64,000 nt of DNA from Rhodopseudomonas sp. AAP120 (GTDB taxonomy: Bacteria > Pseudomonadota > Alphaproteobacteria > Rhizobiales > Xanthobacteraceae). The notes beneath the pieces were generated by a model that was not told the origin of the DNA, searched no databases, and saw nothing but the letters and a program-made list of their open reading frames with translations. A program made the translations under genes and the position numbers. Of this stretch, positions 8,176 through 18,125 are shown piece after piece. Location: NCBI RefSeq assembly GCF_001295845.1, contig NZ_LJIC01000124.1:1-64000 (forward strand), read 5' to 3'. Positions within the stretch are counted from its first letter, which is position 1. Each line of letters opens with the position of its first letter.

Positions 8176-9870
8176 ATGAGCAAAGCCCACGCTGCGGCCG
8201 CAGCCGCTGAGGATTATGCCGACGCCCTGGCGCGGTTTCGCCGCGAGGATCTCGAAGCGCTGTTCGACGGTGACTTTGCGAACGGCATTAACGTTTGCAT
8301 CGAATGCTGCGACCGTCATGTCGCGGGCGGCGGCGTGGCGCTCGATTGGGAAAGCCAGGACGGCCGCACGGCGTCCTTCAGCTTCGCCCAGATGAAGGAC
8401 TATGCGGCGCGCGTCGCGAATCTCCTTGTGGCCCAAGGCGTGAAACCCGGCGATGTGGTCGCCGGCATGTTGCCGCGAACGCCGGAGTTGCTGGCGCTGA
8501 TCCTCGGCACCTGGCGCGCCGGCGCGGTGTATCAGCCGCTGTTCACCGCGTTCGGTCCGAAGGCGATCGAGCATCGCCTGAAGATGAGCGGCGCCAAGCT
8601 GGTCGTCACCGATCCGGCCAACCGCGCCAAGCTCGCCGACGTGGTCGATTGTCCGACCGTGGCGGTCGTGACGCGGCCTGGCGAGAGCGTGCCGCTCGGC
8701 GACCTTGATTTTCATGCCGAGATTGCGTCGAAGTCGGCGACATTCGAGCCGGTGCTGCGCAAGGGCACCGATCTGTTCCTCATGATGTCGACCTCCGGCA
8801 CCACCGGGCTGCCGAAGGGCGTGCCGGTGCCGATCAACGCGCTGCCGGCGTTCTATTCCTACATGCGCGACGCGGTCGACCTGCGCGCCGACGACAGTTT
8901 CTGGAACATCGCCGATCCAGGCTGGGCCTATGGCTTGTACTACGCGGTCACCGGGCCGCTGCTGCTCGGCCATGCCACCACCTTCTACGACGGACCGTTC
9001 ACCGCCGAGAGCACCTACGGCCTGATCAAGCGCCGAGGCATCACCAATCTGGCCGGCGCGCCGACTGCGTATCGGCTGCTGATCGCGGCGGGGCCTGAGG
9101 CGGCCGCGCCGGTGAAGGGCCAGCTTCGCGTCGTCAGCAGCGCCGGCGAGCCGCTCAATCCGGAAGTGATCCGCTGGTTCGCCGAGCATCTCGCCGCGCC
9201 GATCCACGATCACTATGGCCAGACCGAGCTCGGCATGGTGGTCAACAATCACCACCGCCTGCGCCACACCGTGCATCCGGGTTCGGCGGGTCTGGCGATG
9301 CCCGGCTTCCGCGTCGCGGTGCTCGACGAGCAGAGCAACGAGCTGCCGCCGAACGTGCCGGGCATCCTCAGCGTCGATCTCACGCGTTCGCCGCTGATGT
9401 GGTTCTCCGGCTATTGGCAGCAGGAGACGCCGGCGATCGGAGGCGGTTACTACCGCACCGGCGACACCGTCGAGCTGGAGCCGGACGGCTCGATCAGCTT
9501 CGTCGGCCGTGCCGACGATGTCATCACCTCGTCGGGCTATCGGATCGGCCCGTTCGACGTTGAAAGCGCGCTGATCGAGCACGCGGCGGTGGTCGAGGCG
9601 GCGGTGATCGGCAAGCCCGATCCCGAGCGCACCGAAATCGTCAAAGCCTATGTGGTACTCGCCAAGGACGTGACGCCGTCCGAGACGCTGGCCGAGGAGC
9701 TGCGCCAATACGTCAAGAAGCGGCTGTCGGCCCACGCTTATCCGCGCGAGATCGAGTTCCTCGAGCAGTTGCCGAAGACTCCCAGCGGCAAGCTGCAGCG
9801 CTTCATCCTGCGCAAGCGCGAGACCGATCAGTTGCGCGACGGGCAGGGCGCGACGTCCTCGGCGGCCTGA
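8176..9870 (+). CDS. Acyl-CoA synthetase (AMP-forming)
   Basis: 564 residues of the ANL superfamily: activates a carboxylic acid to acyl-AMP and then acyl-CoA. The P-loop motif is STSGTTGLPKGVP (about residues 205-218), A5-type HYGQTELG at about 350, the hinge YYRTGDTVELEPDGS with SFVGRADDVITSSGYRI, and the C-terminal catalytic Lys in KTPSGKLQRF. The start at 8176 has GGGAAGAA upstream; an in-frame GTG at 8119 is less likely. A thiolase and an acyl-CoA dehydrogenase follow on the same strand, so it probably feeds a beta-oxidation-like catabolic route, with chain type unknown. Confidence 0.92.
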   Translation: MSKAHAAAAAAEDYADALARFRREDLEALFDGDFANGINVCIECCDRHVAGGGVALDWESQDGRTASFSFAQMKDYAARVANLLVAQGVKPGDVVAGMLPRTPELLALILGTWRAGAVYQPLFTAFGPKAIEHRLKMSGAKLVVTDPANRAKLADVVDCPTVAVVTRPGESVPLGDLDFHAEIASKSATFEPVLRKGTDLFLMMSTSGTTGLPKGVPVPINALPAFYSYMRDAVDLRADDSFWNIADPGWAYGLYYAVTGPLLLGHATTFYDGPFTAESTYGLIKRRGITNLAGAPTAYRLLIAAGPEAAAPVKGQLRVVSSAGEPLNPEVIRWFAEHLAAPIHDHYGQTELGMVVNNHHRLRHTVHPGSAGLAMPGFRVAVLDEQSNELPPNVPGILSVDLTRSPLMWFSGYWQQETPAIGGGYYRTGDTVELEPDGSISFVGRADDVITSSGYRIGPFDVESALIEHAAVVEAAVIGKPDPERTEIVKAYVVLAKDVTPSETLAEELRQYVKKRLSAHAYPREIEFLEQLPKTPSGKLQRFILRKRETDQLRDGQGATSSAA

Positions 9871-9912
9871 GAAACGAACTCATAAAACAAACCAAACGCA
9901 GGGAGATCTCCC

Positions 9913-11100
9913 ATGACCCACGATCCTATCGTTATCGTCGGCTCCGCGCGCACCCCGATGGGCGGCTTTCAGGGCGAGCTGAAGGATGCCACCGCACCGC
10001 AGCTCGGCTCGGCCGCGATCACCGCCGCGGTCGAGCGCGCCGGGCTGAAGCCGGACGCGATCGACGAAGTCGTGTTCGGCTGCGTGCTGCCGGCCGGTCA
10101 GGGCCAGGCCCCGGCGCGGCAGGCTTCGCTCGGTGCCGGCCTGCCGCTGTCGGCGGGCTGCACAACTATCAACAAGATGTGCGGCTCCGGCATGAAGGCG
10201 ACGATGTTGGCGCATGATCTGCTGATCGCCGGCAGCGCGACCGTCGCGGTCGCCGGCGGCATGGAGAGCATGACCAACGCGCCGTATCTGCTCGACCGCG
10301 CCCGCGGCGGCTATCGCATGGGCCATGGCCGGGTGATCGACCACATGTTCCTCGACGGCCTCGAAGATGCCTACGACAAGGGCCGGCTGATGGGCACCTT
10401 CGCCGAGGACTGCGCGCAGGCCTATCAGTTCACCCGCGAAGCGCAGGACAACTTCGCCATCACCTCGCTGACCCGCGCCCAGACAGCGATCAAGGACGGC
10501 TCGTTCGCCCGCGAGATCACGCCGGTGACGCTGAAGTCCGGCAAGTCGGAAGTAACCGTGACCACCGACGAGCAGCCGCTGAAGGCCAAGCTCGACAAGA
10601 TCCCGACGCTGAAGCCGGCGTTCCGCGAGGGCGGCACGGTAACGGCGGCGAACGCGTCGTCGATCTCCGACGGCGCCGCCGCGCTGGTGCTGATGCGCCG
10701 CTCCGAAGCGGACAAGCGCGGCCTCAAGCCGCTCGCCGCGATCGCCGGCCATTCCACCCACGCGCACGAGCCTGCGCTGTTCGCCACCGCGCCGATCGGC
10801 GCGATCCGCACGCTGAGCGAGCGCACCGGCTGGAAGCTCGCCGACGTCGATCTGTTCGAAGTCAACGAGGCGTTCGCGGTGGTGGCGCTGGCGGCGATGC
10901 ACGATCTCGGCTTGCCGCACGACAAGCTCAACGTCCATGGCGGCGCTTGCGCGCTCGGCCACCCGATCGGCGCCTCCGGCGCGCGCGTACTGGTGACGCT
11001 GCTGGCGGCGCTGGAGAAGTACGACCTCAAGCGCGGCATTGCCTCGCTGTGCATCGGCGGCGGCGAAGCCACCGCGGTCGCGGTCGAGCGGCTGTCGTGA
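9913..11100 (+). CDS. Acetyl-CoA acyltransferase (thiolase)
   Basis: 395 residues, the normal length for biosynthetic/degradative thiolases. Catalytic Cys90 lies in NKMCGSGMKA, the His in GGACALGHPIGASGAR (about residue 350), and the second Cys in SLCIGGGEATA near the end. It cleaves 3-ketoacyl-CoA to acetyl-CoA and a shortened acyl-CoA, or condenses in reverse. AGGGAGATCTCCC precedes the ATG. It is followed after 12 bases by the acyl-CoA dehydrogenase gene. Confidence 0.95.
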   Translation: MTHDPIVIVGSARTPMGGFQGELKDATAPQLGSAAITAAVERAGLKPDAIDEVVFGCVLPAGQGQAPARQASLGAGLPLSAGCTTINKMCGSGMKATMLAHDLLIAGSATVAVAGGMESMTNAPYLLDRARGGYRMGHGRVIDHMFLDGLEDAYDKGRLMGTFAEDCAQAYQFTREAQDNFAITSLTRAQTAIKDGSFAREITPVTLKSGKSEVTVTTDEQPLKAKLDKIPTLKPAFREGGTVTAANASSISDGAAALVLMRRSEADKRGLKPLAAIAGHSTHAHEPALFATAPIGAIRTLSERTGWKLADVDLFEVNEAFAVVALAAMHDLGLPHDKLNVHGGACALGHPIGASGARVLVTLLAALEKYDLKRGIASLCIGGGEATAVAVERLS

Positions 11101-11112
11101 GGTGAGCGCGCC

Positions 11113-12240
11113 ATGATCCTCACCGAACTGCAGACCCAGATCCGCGACACCGCGCGCGACTTCGCGCGTGAACGTCTGGCTCCGACCGCGGCGGCGCGCG
11201 ATGCCGCGCACGCCTTTCCGCGCGCTGAACTCACCGAGATGGGCCAGCTCGGCTTCCTCGGAATGCTGGTGCCGGAAGCCTATGGCGGCTCCGACACCGG
11301 CATGGTGGCCTATACGCTGGCGCTCGAAGAGATCGCCGCCGGCGACGGCGCGTGCTCGACCATCGTCAGCGTGCATTCGTCCGTGGGCTGCATGCCGATC
11401 CTGAAGTTCGGCACCGACGCGCAGAAGCAGCGCTTTCTGCCGAAGCTCGCCAGCGGCGAATGGATCGGCGGTTTCGCGCTGACCGAACCGCAGGCCGGCT
11501 CGGACGCCTCGAACCTGCGCACCACCGCGCGCCGTGACGGCGATCATTACGTCATCAACGGCGCCAAGCAGTTCATCACTTCGGGGCAGAACGGCCAACT
11601 GATCATCCTGTTCGCCGTCACCGATCCGACCGCCGGCAAGAAGGGCATCACCGCCTTCATCGTGCCGACCGATACGCCGGGCTACGAGGTGGTGCGGGTC
11701 GAGGACAAGCTCGGCCAGCATTCGTCCGACACCTGCCAGCTCGCTTTCAACGACATGCGGATTCCCGCTGACCTGCGGCTCGGCGCCGAGGGCGAGGGGC
11801 TGAAGATCGCGCTGTCGAATCTCGAAGGCGGCCGGATCGGCATCGCGTCGCAGGCCGTCGGCATGGCGCGCGCCGCGTTCGAGGCGGCACGTGACTACGC
11901 GCGCGACCGCGTCACATTCGGCAAGCCGATCATCGAGCATCAGGCGGTGGCGTTTCGGCTCGCCGACATGGCGACCCGCATCGCCGCCGCGCGGCAGATG
12001 GTGCTGCACGCCGCCAGCCTGCGCGAGGCTGGGCTGCCGTGCCTGACCGAAGCCTCGATGGCCAAGCTGTTCGCCTCCGAGGTTGCCGAAGCAGTGTGCT
12101 CGTCGGCGATCCAGACGCTCGGCGGTTATGGTTACTTGAAGGACTTTCCGGTCGAGCGGATCTATCGCGACGTTCGCGTCTGCCAGATCTACGAAGGCAC
12201 CAGCGACGTCCAGCGCATCGTGATCTCGCGCAATCTGTAA
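11113..12240 (+). CDS. Acyl-CoA dehydrogenase
   Basis: 375 residues, FAD-dependent, oxidises acyl-CoA to 2-enoyl-CoA with electrons passing to ETF. Signatures are [21 protein letters not shown] and the C-terminal [20 protein letters not shown]. The catalytic base is the Glu of [10 protein letters not shown] near the C terminus, as in short/medium-chain enzymes; this contrasts with the second dehydrogenase at 34434. It completes a three-gene catabolic operon with the synthetase and thiolase; hydratase and 3-hydroxyacyl dehydrogenase are not in this window. Confidence 0.94.
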   Translation: MILTELQTQIRDTARDFARERLAPTAAARDAAHAFPRAELTEMGQLGFLGMLVPEAYGGSDTGMVAYTLALEEIAAGDGACSTIVSVHSSVGCMPILKFGTDAQKQRFLPKLASGEWIGGFALTEPQAGSDASNLRTTARRDGDHYVINGAKQFITSGQNGQLIILFAVTDPTAGKKGITAFIVPTDTPGYEVVRVEDKLGQHSSDTCQLAFNDMRIPADLRLGAEGEGLKIALSNLEGGRIGIASQAVGMARAAFEAARDYARDRVTFGKPIIEHQAVAFRLADMATRIAAARQMVLHAASLREAGLPCLTEASMAKLFASEVAEAVCSSAIQTLGGYGYLKDFPVERIYRDVRVCQIYEGTSDVQRIVISRNL

Positions 12241-12716
12241 CGGCAATCGAAGGTCGGCGTCGGATCTGCGACCATCGCCTCTCGGCGCCGGCAACCCTGC
12301 GGCCGATGCCGCAGCTCTTCTTAACCCGATGGTGAAAGACGCCCCAGCGGGCTGCCTGAGAATTCGCCGCTCGGTTCTGGGAGTATCACCGGGGCGCCCG
12401 CGCCTTGGCCGGATGGCGGCCTGTATTGATCAGTTGCTCTGACCCGCCTTGAGCAGACTTGCGTAACGCTTATCACAGTTCCGACGCCTGAGCATCCGGT
12501 AGCACCGGTGATCTACCGTCGTGTCGCCGTGCCGTTCATACAAGCCTTTGAATGTGTCGCTCTGCTCGGTGGCAGATGCAGAGAGCGCGTGATGCCAAGC
12601 CCAGCAGAGTTAATCAATTATGTTGATTTTTCGTGGCAATTTTTCGATCTTTGTGGCAAGATGGGTACCGTAATTAGGCGAAGACTTTTTGGAACATCAG
12701 TAAGCGGAGCGTTTTC
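12241..12716. other. Intergenic region with an AT-rich leader
   Basis: No credible gene. The last 120 bases before 12717 turn AT-rich (runs such as TTAATCAATTATGTTGATTTTT), which suits the promoter and leader of the receiver-protein gene. AGCGGAGCG lies just before the ATG. No terminator with a U-tract was recognised after the dehydrogenase gene. Confidence 0.5.
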
Positions 12717-13313
12717 ATGCCGCAGAGATCAATTAATACGGTGATAGTCGAGCCGCAAAGTCTCGTGCGCGACATCCTGTCGTCGCTTCTCGTCCCGCAT
12801 TCGTTCAATATCATCGGCACCTTCGCCACAATTCACAAATTCGACGACGTCCATCGAACCTTGGATGACGTCGATCTGACTATTCTGAGTGGACAGAGTG
12901 TCGACCAGGCGGTGGCCACCGCGGAGGTGATGCTTGCTGCTTGCCCTGGTGGCAAAGTGGTCTTCCTGTTCGATGTGCTTTCTTCTGAAGAGATGCGTCG
13001 CCTCTGCAGTACGCCGATCGATGGCTGCGTGTCGCTGCATGTGTCTCATGACCTGCTGATGAGATCGATCGACCTCGTCGTCGAGGACAATGTTCGACTT
13101 TTTACTCTCGACGAGACCGTTCCTCGTTCGGAACCCAACACGCCGGCTCGGCGGAGTGAATTGGTGATTGATGGAACTCTCGAGTCTGGGAACTGGTCGA
13201 AAGATCGGAGTATGCGTCTGGAGAGCGCCTTCTTCCATGAGGGGAACGTCTTCAGGGACGAGAGCGGGACGAGTAGTTCAGTGATCGGAAAGGGGGGGCA
13301 TCGTCGGCATTGA
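12717..13313 (+). CDS. Receiver-like protein without an HTH output domain (degenerate, paralogue of the next gene)
   Basis: 198 residues. The first ~125 align by eye with the receiver part of the next gene (shared INTVIV/ISTVIV start, [42 protein letters not shown]). By alignment to NarL-type receivers the phospho-acceptor Asp is Ser (DVDLTILSGQ) and one of the two N-terminal acidic residues is missing. There is no LuxR HTH: after residue ~140 the sequence is unrelated and ends after a G7 run at about 13290. No HTH could be found in the bases up to 13480 in any frame. It may be a phosphorylation-independent binding partner of the next protein, or a decaying duplicate. Confidence 0.75.
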   Translation: MPQRSINTVIVEPQSLVRDILSSLLVPHSFNIIGTFATIHKFDDVHRTLDDVDLTILSGQSVDQAVATAEVMLAACPGGKVVFLFDVLSSEEMRRLCSTPIDGCVSLHVSHDLLMRSIDLVVEDNVRLFTLDETVPRSEPNTPARRSELVIDGTLESGNWSKDRSMRLESAFFHEGNVFRDESGTSSSVIGKGGHRRH

Positions 13314-13480
13314 ATTCTGGTGAACTGCTTGGAGTTCGATCTGGCGAATTCGACTGGTTGAGAATGTACGGAGGTGGCGATCGGCCGGTGAGTAGTGGTC
13401 CGTGGCTGCGTGCCATGAAGTTCGATGCTTCATTAGGTCCTCCATCGTGTTGTCGTGCTTGATAGTCGGGCGGGGGTCTT

Positions 13481-14299
13481 ATGCAGACGAGATCGATTTC
13501 AACTGTCATCGTTGGCCCTCACAAGCTGCTGCGAGTCGGCATATCGCATCTGATCGAGGAGTTCCTCTTCAATGTCGTCGCTACATTCGGCTCGATCGAA
13601 GAAGCCGGCCAGAACAGATTAGCCAACCACGATCCTGAGCTGCTGTTGATCTGCATTCAAAGCACCGAACGTGCTTTGAAGGATCTGTCCAAAGTCCGCG
13701 AGCAATGGCCGGCCTGCAAGGTCGTGCTGCTGTTCGATCAGTTGCCTCCCCAACAACTGCAGCAGCTCGGACAGGCATCGATCGACGGTTGCATTCCTCT
13801 TCGAGTGTCCCGGGAATTGCTGGTGCGAACCCTGAAGCTGATTGTGTGGGGCAGCGGGCGCATATTGATTCACGGCGAAGCCTCAACAGATGGCGCGGCC
13901 AAGACCGGAATGCGAAGCGCGCGTGAAGCCGAGCCGCATCAACGGAAGGAGCAGAGCCTCGACGGTCCGGCTGCGATGGTGGATATGGCCGAGCAAGACG
14001 CGAGTGCGGGCGCCGAACAGGAGGATCTCGCCCTGACATTCGATCCTGTCGGATCGACGCTTCCTGCATCCGGTCAGTCGTCACAGTTCCCCATGCTGTC
14101 GGCCCGGGAGGAATCGATCCTTGATGGATTGGTCAGGGGCCTTTCCAACAAGCAGATCGCCCGTGAATGCGGGATCACCGAAGCGACCGTCAAAGTTCAT
14201 ATGAAATCCATCCTTAGGAAGATCCAAGTATCCAATCGAACGCAAGCGGCGATCTGGGCGCTCGATCGAAAAGCCGCTCTCACGTCAGCGATGCGGTAG
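13481..14299 (+). CDS. LuxR-family response-regulator-like transcription factor with atypical receiver
   Basis: 272 residues: receiver-like domain (about 1-125), a linker rich in acidic and Gln residues, and a C-terminal LuxR/GerE HTH ([19 protein letters not shown] then [17 protein letters not shown], about 205-265). The position of the phospho-acceptor Asp holds Cys ([10 protein letters not shown]) and the acidic pair near the N terminus is absent (IVGPHKLL), so aspartyl phosphorylation is unlikely. GGGCGGGGGTC precedes the ATG. Its place at the head of the polysaccharide locus suggests it regulates those genes. Confidence 0.88.
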   Translation: MQTRSISTVIVGPHKLLRVGISHLIEEFLFNVVATFGSIEEAGQNRLANHDPELLLICIQSTERALKDLSKVREQWPACKVVLLFDQLPPQQLQQLGQASIDGCIPLRVSRELLVRTLKLIVWGSGRILIHGEASTDGAAKTGMRSAREAEPHQRKEQSLDGPAAMVDMAEQDASAGAEQEDLALTFDPVGSTLPASGQSSQFPMLSAREESILDGLVRGLSNKQIARECGITEATVKVHMKSILRKIQVSNRTQAAIWALDRKAALTSAMR

Positions 14300-14502
14300 A
14301 ACGAGGGGCGGACGGTGGCGTCGGCAGCCTCGCATGATGGGCGATGATATCGATCTTCGCGGCGCCGGCATCGACCAAAGGACCATCGAGGTCCAGAGCC
14401 AGGCGCGATCCGACTTGAGCATCATACGTCAACCATACGGGGTGGCGTGATGTTGAAGGCGTCGATCGACTTCCATGTGTCTCCTGCCGGTGCGGAACGG
14501 GA

Positions 14503-15513
14503 TCAGGCGCCGGCGTAACCGGCGGGATTCATCGACTGCCAGCGACAGTGGTCGGCGCACATCTGCATCAGCGAGCGGGTCGACTTCCATCCCATGACGG
14601 TCCTGGCCAGCGACGGGTCGGCGTAGCAGGCCGCGACGTCGCCGGTCCGGCGTTCGCCGATCTCGTAGGGCACGGAGCGGCCGCTGACGGCCTCGAAGGT
14701 GCGAATGACCTGCAGCACGCTGCTGCCTTCGCCGGTACCGAGATTGAGGGTGAGGATGCCGGGTTCCTTCAGTTGCCTGAGGGCGCCGAGATGGCCCTCC
14801 GCCAGGTCGCAGACGTGGATGAAGTCCCGCACCCCGGTGCCGTCAGGCGTCGGATAGTCGCTTCCCCACACCGTGAGTTTATCCCGCCGTCCGATGGCGA
14901 CCTGGGCCACGAAGGGCATCAGGTTGTTCGGGACGCCGAGCGGATCCTCGCCGATCAGTCCGCTCTCGTGGGCGCCAACCGGATTGAAGTAGCGCAAGAT
15001 GCCGATACGCCAGTCCCCTCGGGAAGCATGCATGTCCCTCAGCATTTCCTCGACGAAGAACTTGGTGCGGCCGTACGGGTTGGTCGGCGCCAATGAGTGC
15101 GACTCGTCGAGCGGAAGGTAGGAGGGGGCGCCGTAAACGGTGGCAGACGAACTGAACACGATGGTCGCGACGCCGGCCCGTTGCATGGCAGCGAGCAGCC
15201 GCATCGATCCGACCACGTTGTTGTCGTAGTAACTCAGGGGCCGCTCGTTGGATTCGCCGACTGCCTTGAGGCCGGCGAGGTGAATGACCGCGGTCACACT
15301 GTAATTCTTCAGAACCTGATAGACCGCCTCTTCGTCGCGGACATCCGCCTGTTGAAAATGGACCTGTCTGCCGCAGATGGAGTGCACGCGCGCCAGCGAC
15401 GCCGGGTTGCTGTTGGACAGATTGTCGAGCACGACCACGTCGAGGCCGGCATCGAGCAGCGCGACCGCAACGTGGGACCCGATGTAGCCTGCGCCTCCGG
15501 TCAGCAAGATCAT
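14503..15513 (-). CDS. galE: UDP-glucose 4-epimerase
   Basis: 336 residues, standard GalE length. The Rossmann motif GGAGYIGS is at residues 6-13, Ser122-124 in FSSSATVYG and the catalytic Tyr147-xxx-Lys151 in NPYGRTK. ILRYFNPVGAHESGLIGEDP and the C-terminal GERRTGDVAACYADP complete the family pattern. It interconverts UDP-glucose and UDP-galactose (or the N-acetyl forms) and supplies donor sugar for the polysaccharide. It is the last gene of a minus-strand operon after the GH5 enzyme and a family 2 glycosyltransferase, with an 11-base gap. Confidence 0.95.
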   Translation of the reverse strand: MILLTGGAGYIGSHVAVALLDAGLDVVVLDNLSNSNPASLARVHSICGRQVHFQQADVRDEEAVYQVLKNYSVTAVIHLAGLKAVGESNERPLSYYDNNVVGSMRLLAAMQRAGVATIVFSSSATVYGAPSYLPLDESHSLAPTNPYGRTKFFVEEMLRDMHASRGDWRIGILRYFNPVGAHESGLIGEDPLGVPNNLMPFVAQVAIGRRDKLTVWGSDYPTPDGTGVRDFIHVCDLAEGHLGALRQLKEPGILTLNLGTGEGSSVLQVIRTFEAVSGRSVPYEIGERRTGDVAACYADPSLARTVMGWKSTRSLMQMCADHCRWQSMNPAGYAGA

Positions 15514-15524
15514 GGGCGTTCTCT

Positions 15525-16535
15525 TCAGCCGGCAGGTCCGACGGGGAGGGGCGCACTCGGTCGCTGGGATGGCGCGACGCCATTGAGCCGGGTCCGGGCG
15601 TAAGCGAAGGCGGTGAGCGCAAGGCCGGCGACAATGGCGCCCGATCGCCCCAAGGCGCCCGCTTCGCCGCGGATCGCTGCGAATAGATTGAGGGCGAGGG
15701 CCCGAGGCAGCACATCGCGGACATAGCGGCTCTCTGGGCCGAGCCCGGCCACGGGGCCGGTCAGCCTCGTCAGCACCGCTTTCGCGGTGCCTTCGACGAG
15801 GCAGCGCTGGACGAAGTATCGCCAGGTGGTGCGCTGAGCCGGCACGCAGTGGCGGACCCGCGCTTCGCGCTGGTACGCCCAGTAGCCGCCGGGGTTGAGC
15901 TGTGCGGTCCGGATGCAGAACTCGGTCTCCTCGCAGCTTTCGGCTTTGCCGCCGATGCGGGCCTTGCCGTTGACCGAGAACCCCAGCTTACGGCGTCCGA
16001 GATCCGAGGTGAACCCGCCGGCGCGGCGCAACACTTCGGTTCGGACCGACATGTTGGCACCCACTGGATTGCGGATGCGGTCCCCGTCAGTGTGCATCCC
16101 CGCATAGGTGCAGCCGACGACCCAGAGGAATTCGTCGGGAAACCAGGACGGGCGCGGCGACCGCCAGAGCGGCTCGACCGGGCCGCCGGCGCCGAGCACG
16201 GCAGGATTCCGATAGGCCTCCAGCAGCGCAGCCAGCCAGCCGGTCTCGGCGACGGCGTCGTCGTCAAGGAAGGCGATGACGGCGCCGGTCGCATGGTTGA
16301 CGCCGGTCATCCGCGCGCCGGACAGGCCGGCGGGTCCGTCGTTGGCGAGCACGGTCACGCCGGCAATCTCATCCGCGGCGCGCCGATGCAGCTGTTCGTT
16401 GTTGTCGATGACGACGATAATTTCACGCGGGCGCGGTGTCTGCCCGCGGACCGATGCCACGGCCCGATTGAGATCGTCCCAGCGATCGACCGTGTGGGCG
16501 CAAATCACGATGGAGGCGTCGATCACATCGCTCAT
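15525..16535 (-). CDS. Glycosyltransferase family 2
   Basis: 336 residues. The N-terminal GT-A fold shows ASIVICAHTVDRWDDL, then the DXD-type metal motif in AFLDDDAVAETGWL (about residues 90-103). The C-terminal third (ALALNLFAAIRGEAGALGRSGAIVAGLALTAFAYA) has hydrophobic stretches that may attach to the membrane. The start overlaps the GH5 gene stop (ATGA on the minus strand). It transfers a sugar from a nucleotide donor, acceptor unknown. Confidence 0.9.
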   Translation of the reverse strand: MSDVIDASIVICAHTVDRWDDLNRAVASVRGQTPRPREIIVVIDNNEQLHRRAADEIAGVTVLANDGPAGLSGARMTGVNHATGAVIAFLDDDAVAETGWLAALLEAYRNPAVLGAGGPVEPLWRSPRPSWFPDEFLWVVGCTYAGMHTDGDRIRNPVGANMSVRTEVLRRAGGFTSDLGRRKLGFSVNGKARIGGKAESCEETEFCIRTAQLNPGGYWAYQREARVRHCVPAQRTTWRYFVQRCLVEGTAKAVLTRLTGPVAGLGPESRYVRDVLPRALALNLFAAIRGEAGALGRSGAIVAGLALTAFAYARTRLNGVAPSQRPSAPLPVGPAG

Positions 16536-17776
16536 GGGGTCTCTCGGCCGGTTGAGGTGGGGCTGATGCCGTTCGCGGCATGGCGCTTCCGAACTGCTGC
16601 GGCTCTGAGCGCTTCCCAGATCGGGCTGCCGTCGTTGCGGATGTCGAACTGATCGTGAAGGTCGACCGGGTAGCGGCCGCTATCTTGCAGCGATACAAGC
16701 CGCCACACCAGCCATCCTGCGCAGTCCGGATCGCGGCTCAACGTGTCGAGCCAACGCGCATAAGCATCTGCGACATTCGGGTTGGATCGTGCGTAGCCGA
16801 ATTCTTCCAAAAGCACGGGCTTTCCGGCGCGCGCGCCGAGACGACAGAACTCGCCGATGACGCGGTCGAACTGGCCGACGGAAAGTGCGTAGTAGAGCGG
16901 GTATCCGTGCCAGGTACCGAAGTCCAGACCTGGTACCGCGAGGTCGGCCATCCGGTCGAGAAAGCCGGCGTGGCCGGATCCGACAAGATGATTAGGATCC
17001 AGCGATTTGATGTAGGCCGACATCTCGGCTGACCAGCCCAGACGCAGCGATTCCGGGGCCGCGTTGCCCTCGTTCATCAACTCCCAGGCCATGATGGCCG
17101 GATCGTCGCGGTAGGCGAGGCCCGTGATCGAATTGATCCGCCCGACCACGTGCTCAACCCACTTCCGATAGTCGGCCTTGGTCCGGGGATCTTCGAAGAA
17201 GAATGTCGACTTGTCCGTGCTGCCGTACCAGGCCCGCATCTGTTGGGCGCCGCCGGTGTAATCCCAAAAGTCGAGAAAGGCCAAGATCAGTTTGAGGTTT
17301 CGCTTCCCGATTTCGGCGAGCAGGAAATCGACTTTTTCCATGCCGTCGGGACCGCCGTTGATCGCCATGGCGCCGGTGACCGGGTCCCAGTACAGCAGAT
17401 AGGTTCCACCCACACGGAGGCTGCTGGCATCCGAGCCGCCGCGCCAAGCCCAAATGGTTGGGTTGCTACCATCCAATGATCCGATCACCGGCTGCAGAAA
17501 GGTGCGAACGACGTTGGCTCCCATGGCCACGGCGTCGTCGAGGACGCGCAGGACCTCCTGGCGGGAGCCGAAGGTCAGATAGTGATTGTTGACTCCGGCG
17601 ACGTAGAAGGGGGCGCCGTCGAGCGTGAATGAGGTGCCGGAGGTCTTCACAAAGTTGGCCGGCGCTCGATCGTCGGCGCCAGACACCTCCACAGCGGCGC
17701 AGAGCAGCGCGAGAGCGACAACCGCCGCTCCGATGCTCCCTCGACGCTCCTTCATCCGGCACCGTTTTGCGTTCAT
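16532..17776 (-). CDS. Glycoside hydrolase family 5, endo-beta-mannanase-like, secreted
   Basis: 414 residues with an N-terminal signal peptide (hydrophobic AAVVALALLCAAVEVSG around residues 17-33). A start seven residues later (Met8) is also possible. The GH5 TIM barrel is visible: FVKTSGTSFTLDGAPFYVAG, acid/base Glu237 in MAWELMNEGNA, and nucleophile Glu325 in PVLLEEFGYA. The N-terminal pattern is that of subfamily 7 mannan endo-1,4-beta-mannosidases. Coupled by ATGA overlap to a glycosyltransferase gene, it probably trims or edits the polysaccharide made here rather than feeding on plant mannan; that is inference. Confidence 0.87.
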   Translation of the reverse strand: MNAKRCRMKERRGSIGAAVVALALLCAAVEVSGADDRAPANFVKTSGTSFTLDGAPFYVAGVNNHYLTFGSRQEVLRVLDDAVAMGANVVRTFLQPVIGSLDGSNPTIWAWRGGSDASSLRVGGTYLLYWDPVTGAMAINGGPDGMEKVDFLLAEIGKRNLKLILAFLDFWDYTGGAQQMRAWYGSTDKSTFFFEDPRTKADYRKWVEHVVGRINSITGLAYRDDPAIMAWELMNEGNAAPESLRLGWSAEMSAYIKSLDPNHLVGSGHAGFLDRMADLAVPGLDFGTWHGYPLYYALSVGQFDRVIGEFCRLGARAGKPVLLEEFGYARSNPNVADAYARWLDTLSRDPDCAGWLVWRLVSLQDSGRYPVDLHDQFDIRNDGSPIWEALRAAAVRKRHAANGISPTSTGRETP

Positions 17777-18125
17777 GCGCCGAACTGACTACGGCCGAGG
17801 CCGCATTGCCAGCTGTCCAGAGGAGCTACCCCCATCGAAAGCCGCGTTGTGGGGCTCTCTTGCGGCATAGAACCGGCGGTGCATGCAGATAAGGTGGAAC
17901 TAGCAGCCCCGGCGTGCGGCGGTGTTCAGCAATCCGCTCGCCGATGTGAGCTTGCTCTTTGCGGCCAGCCTCCGCTCCCGTCCGCGTTCCCGCCTGGGGC
18001 CGGAGGTCCCCTGGCCAGAGGATACTTCGTCGGAGGGACGGCATTCCGGCTCCCCTTTAGATCATTATGCCCGCGATGGTTTCTGATCCAGTATTCGCCG
18101 CGGACCGAACGGGCACCCTTGGCGC
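17777..18125. other. Divergent intergenic region
   Basis: About 350 bases between the GH5 operon (minus) and the gene at 18126 (plus). It must hold both promoters. No repeat, RNA gene or sure operator was recognised. Confidence 0.5.

Noticed and set aside
13314-13480. Possible lost HTH of the first receiver protein, displaced by a frameshift at the G7 run near 13290
   Set aside because: All three frames to 13480 were read and none shows LuxR HTH features, so a simple frameshift does not explain the missing domain.
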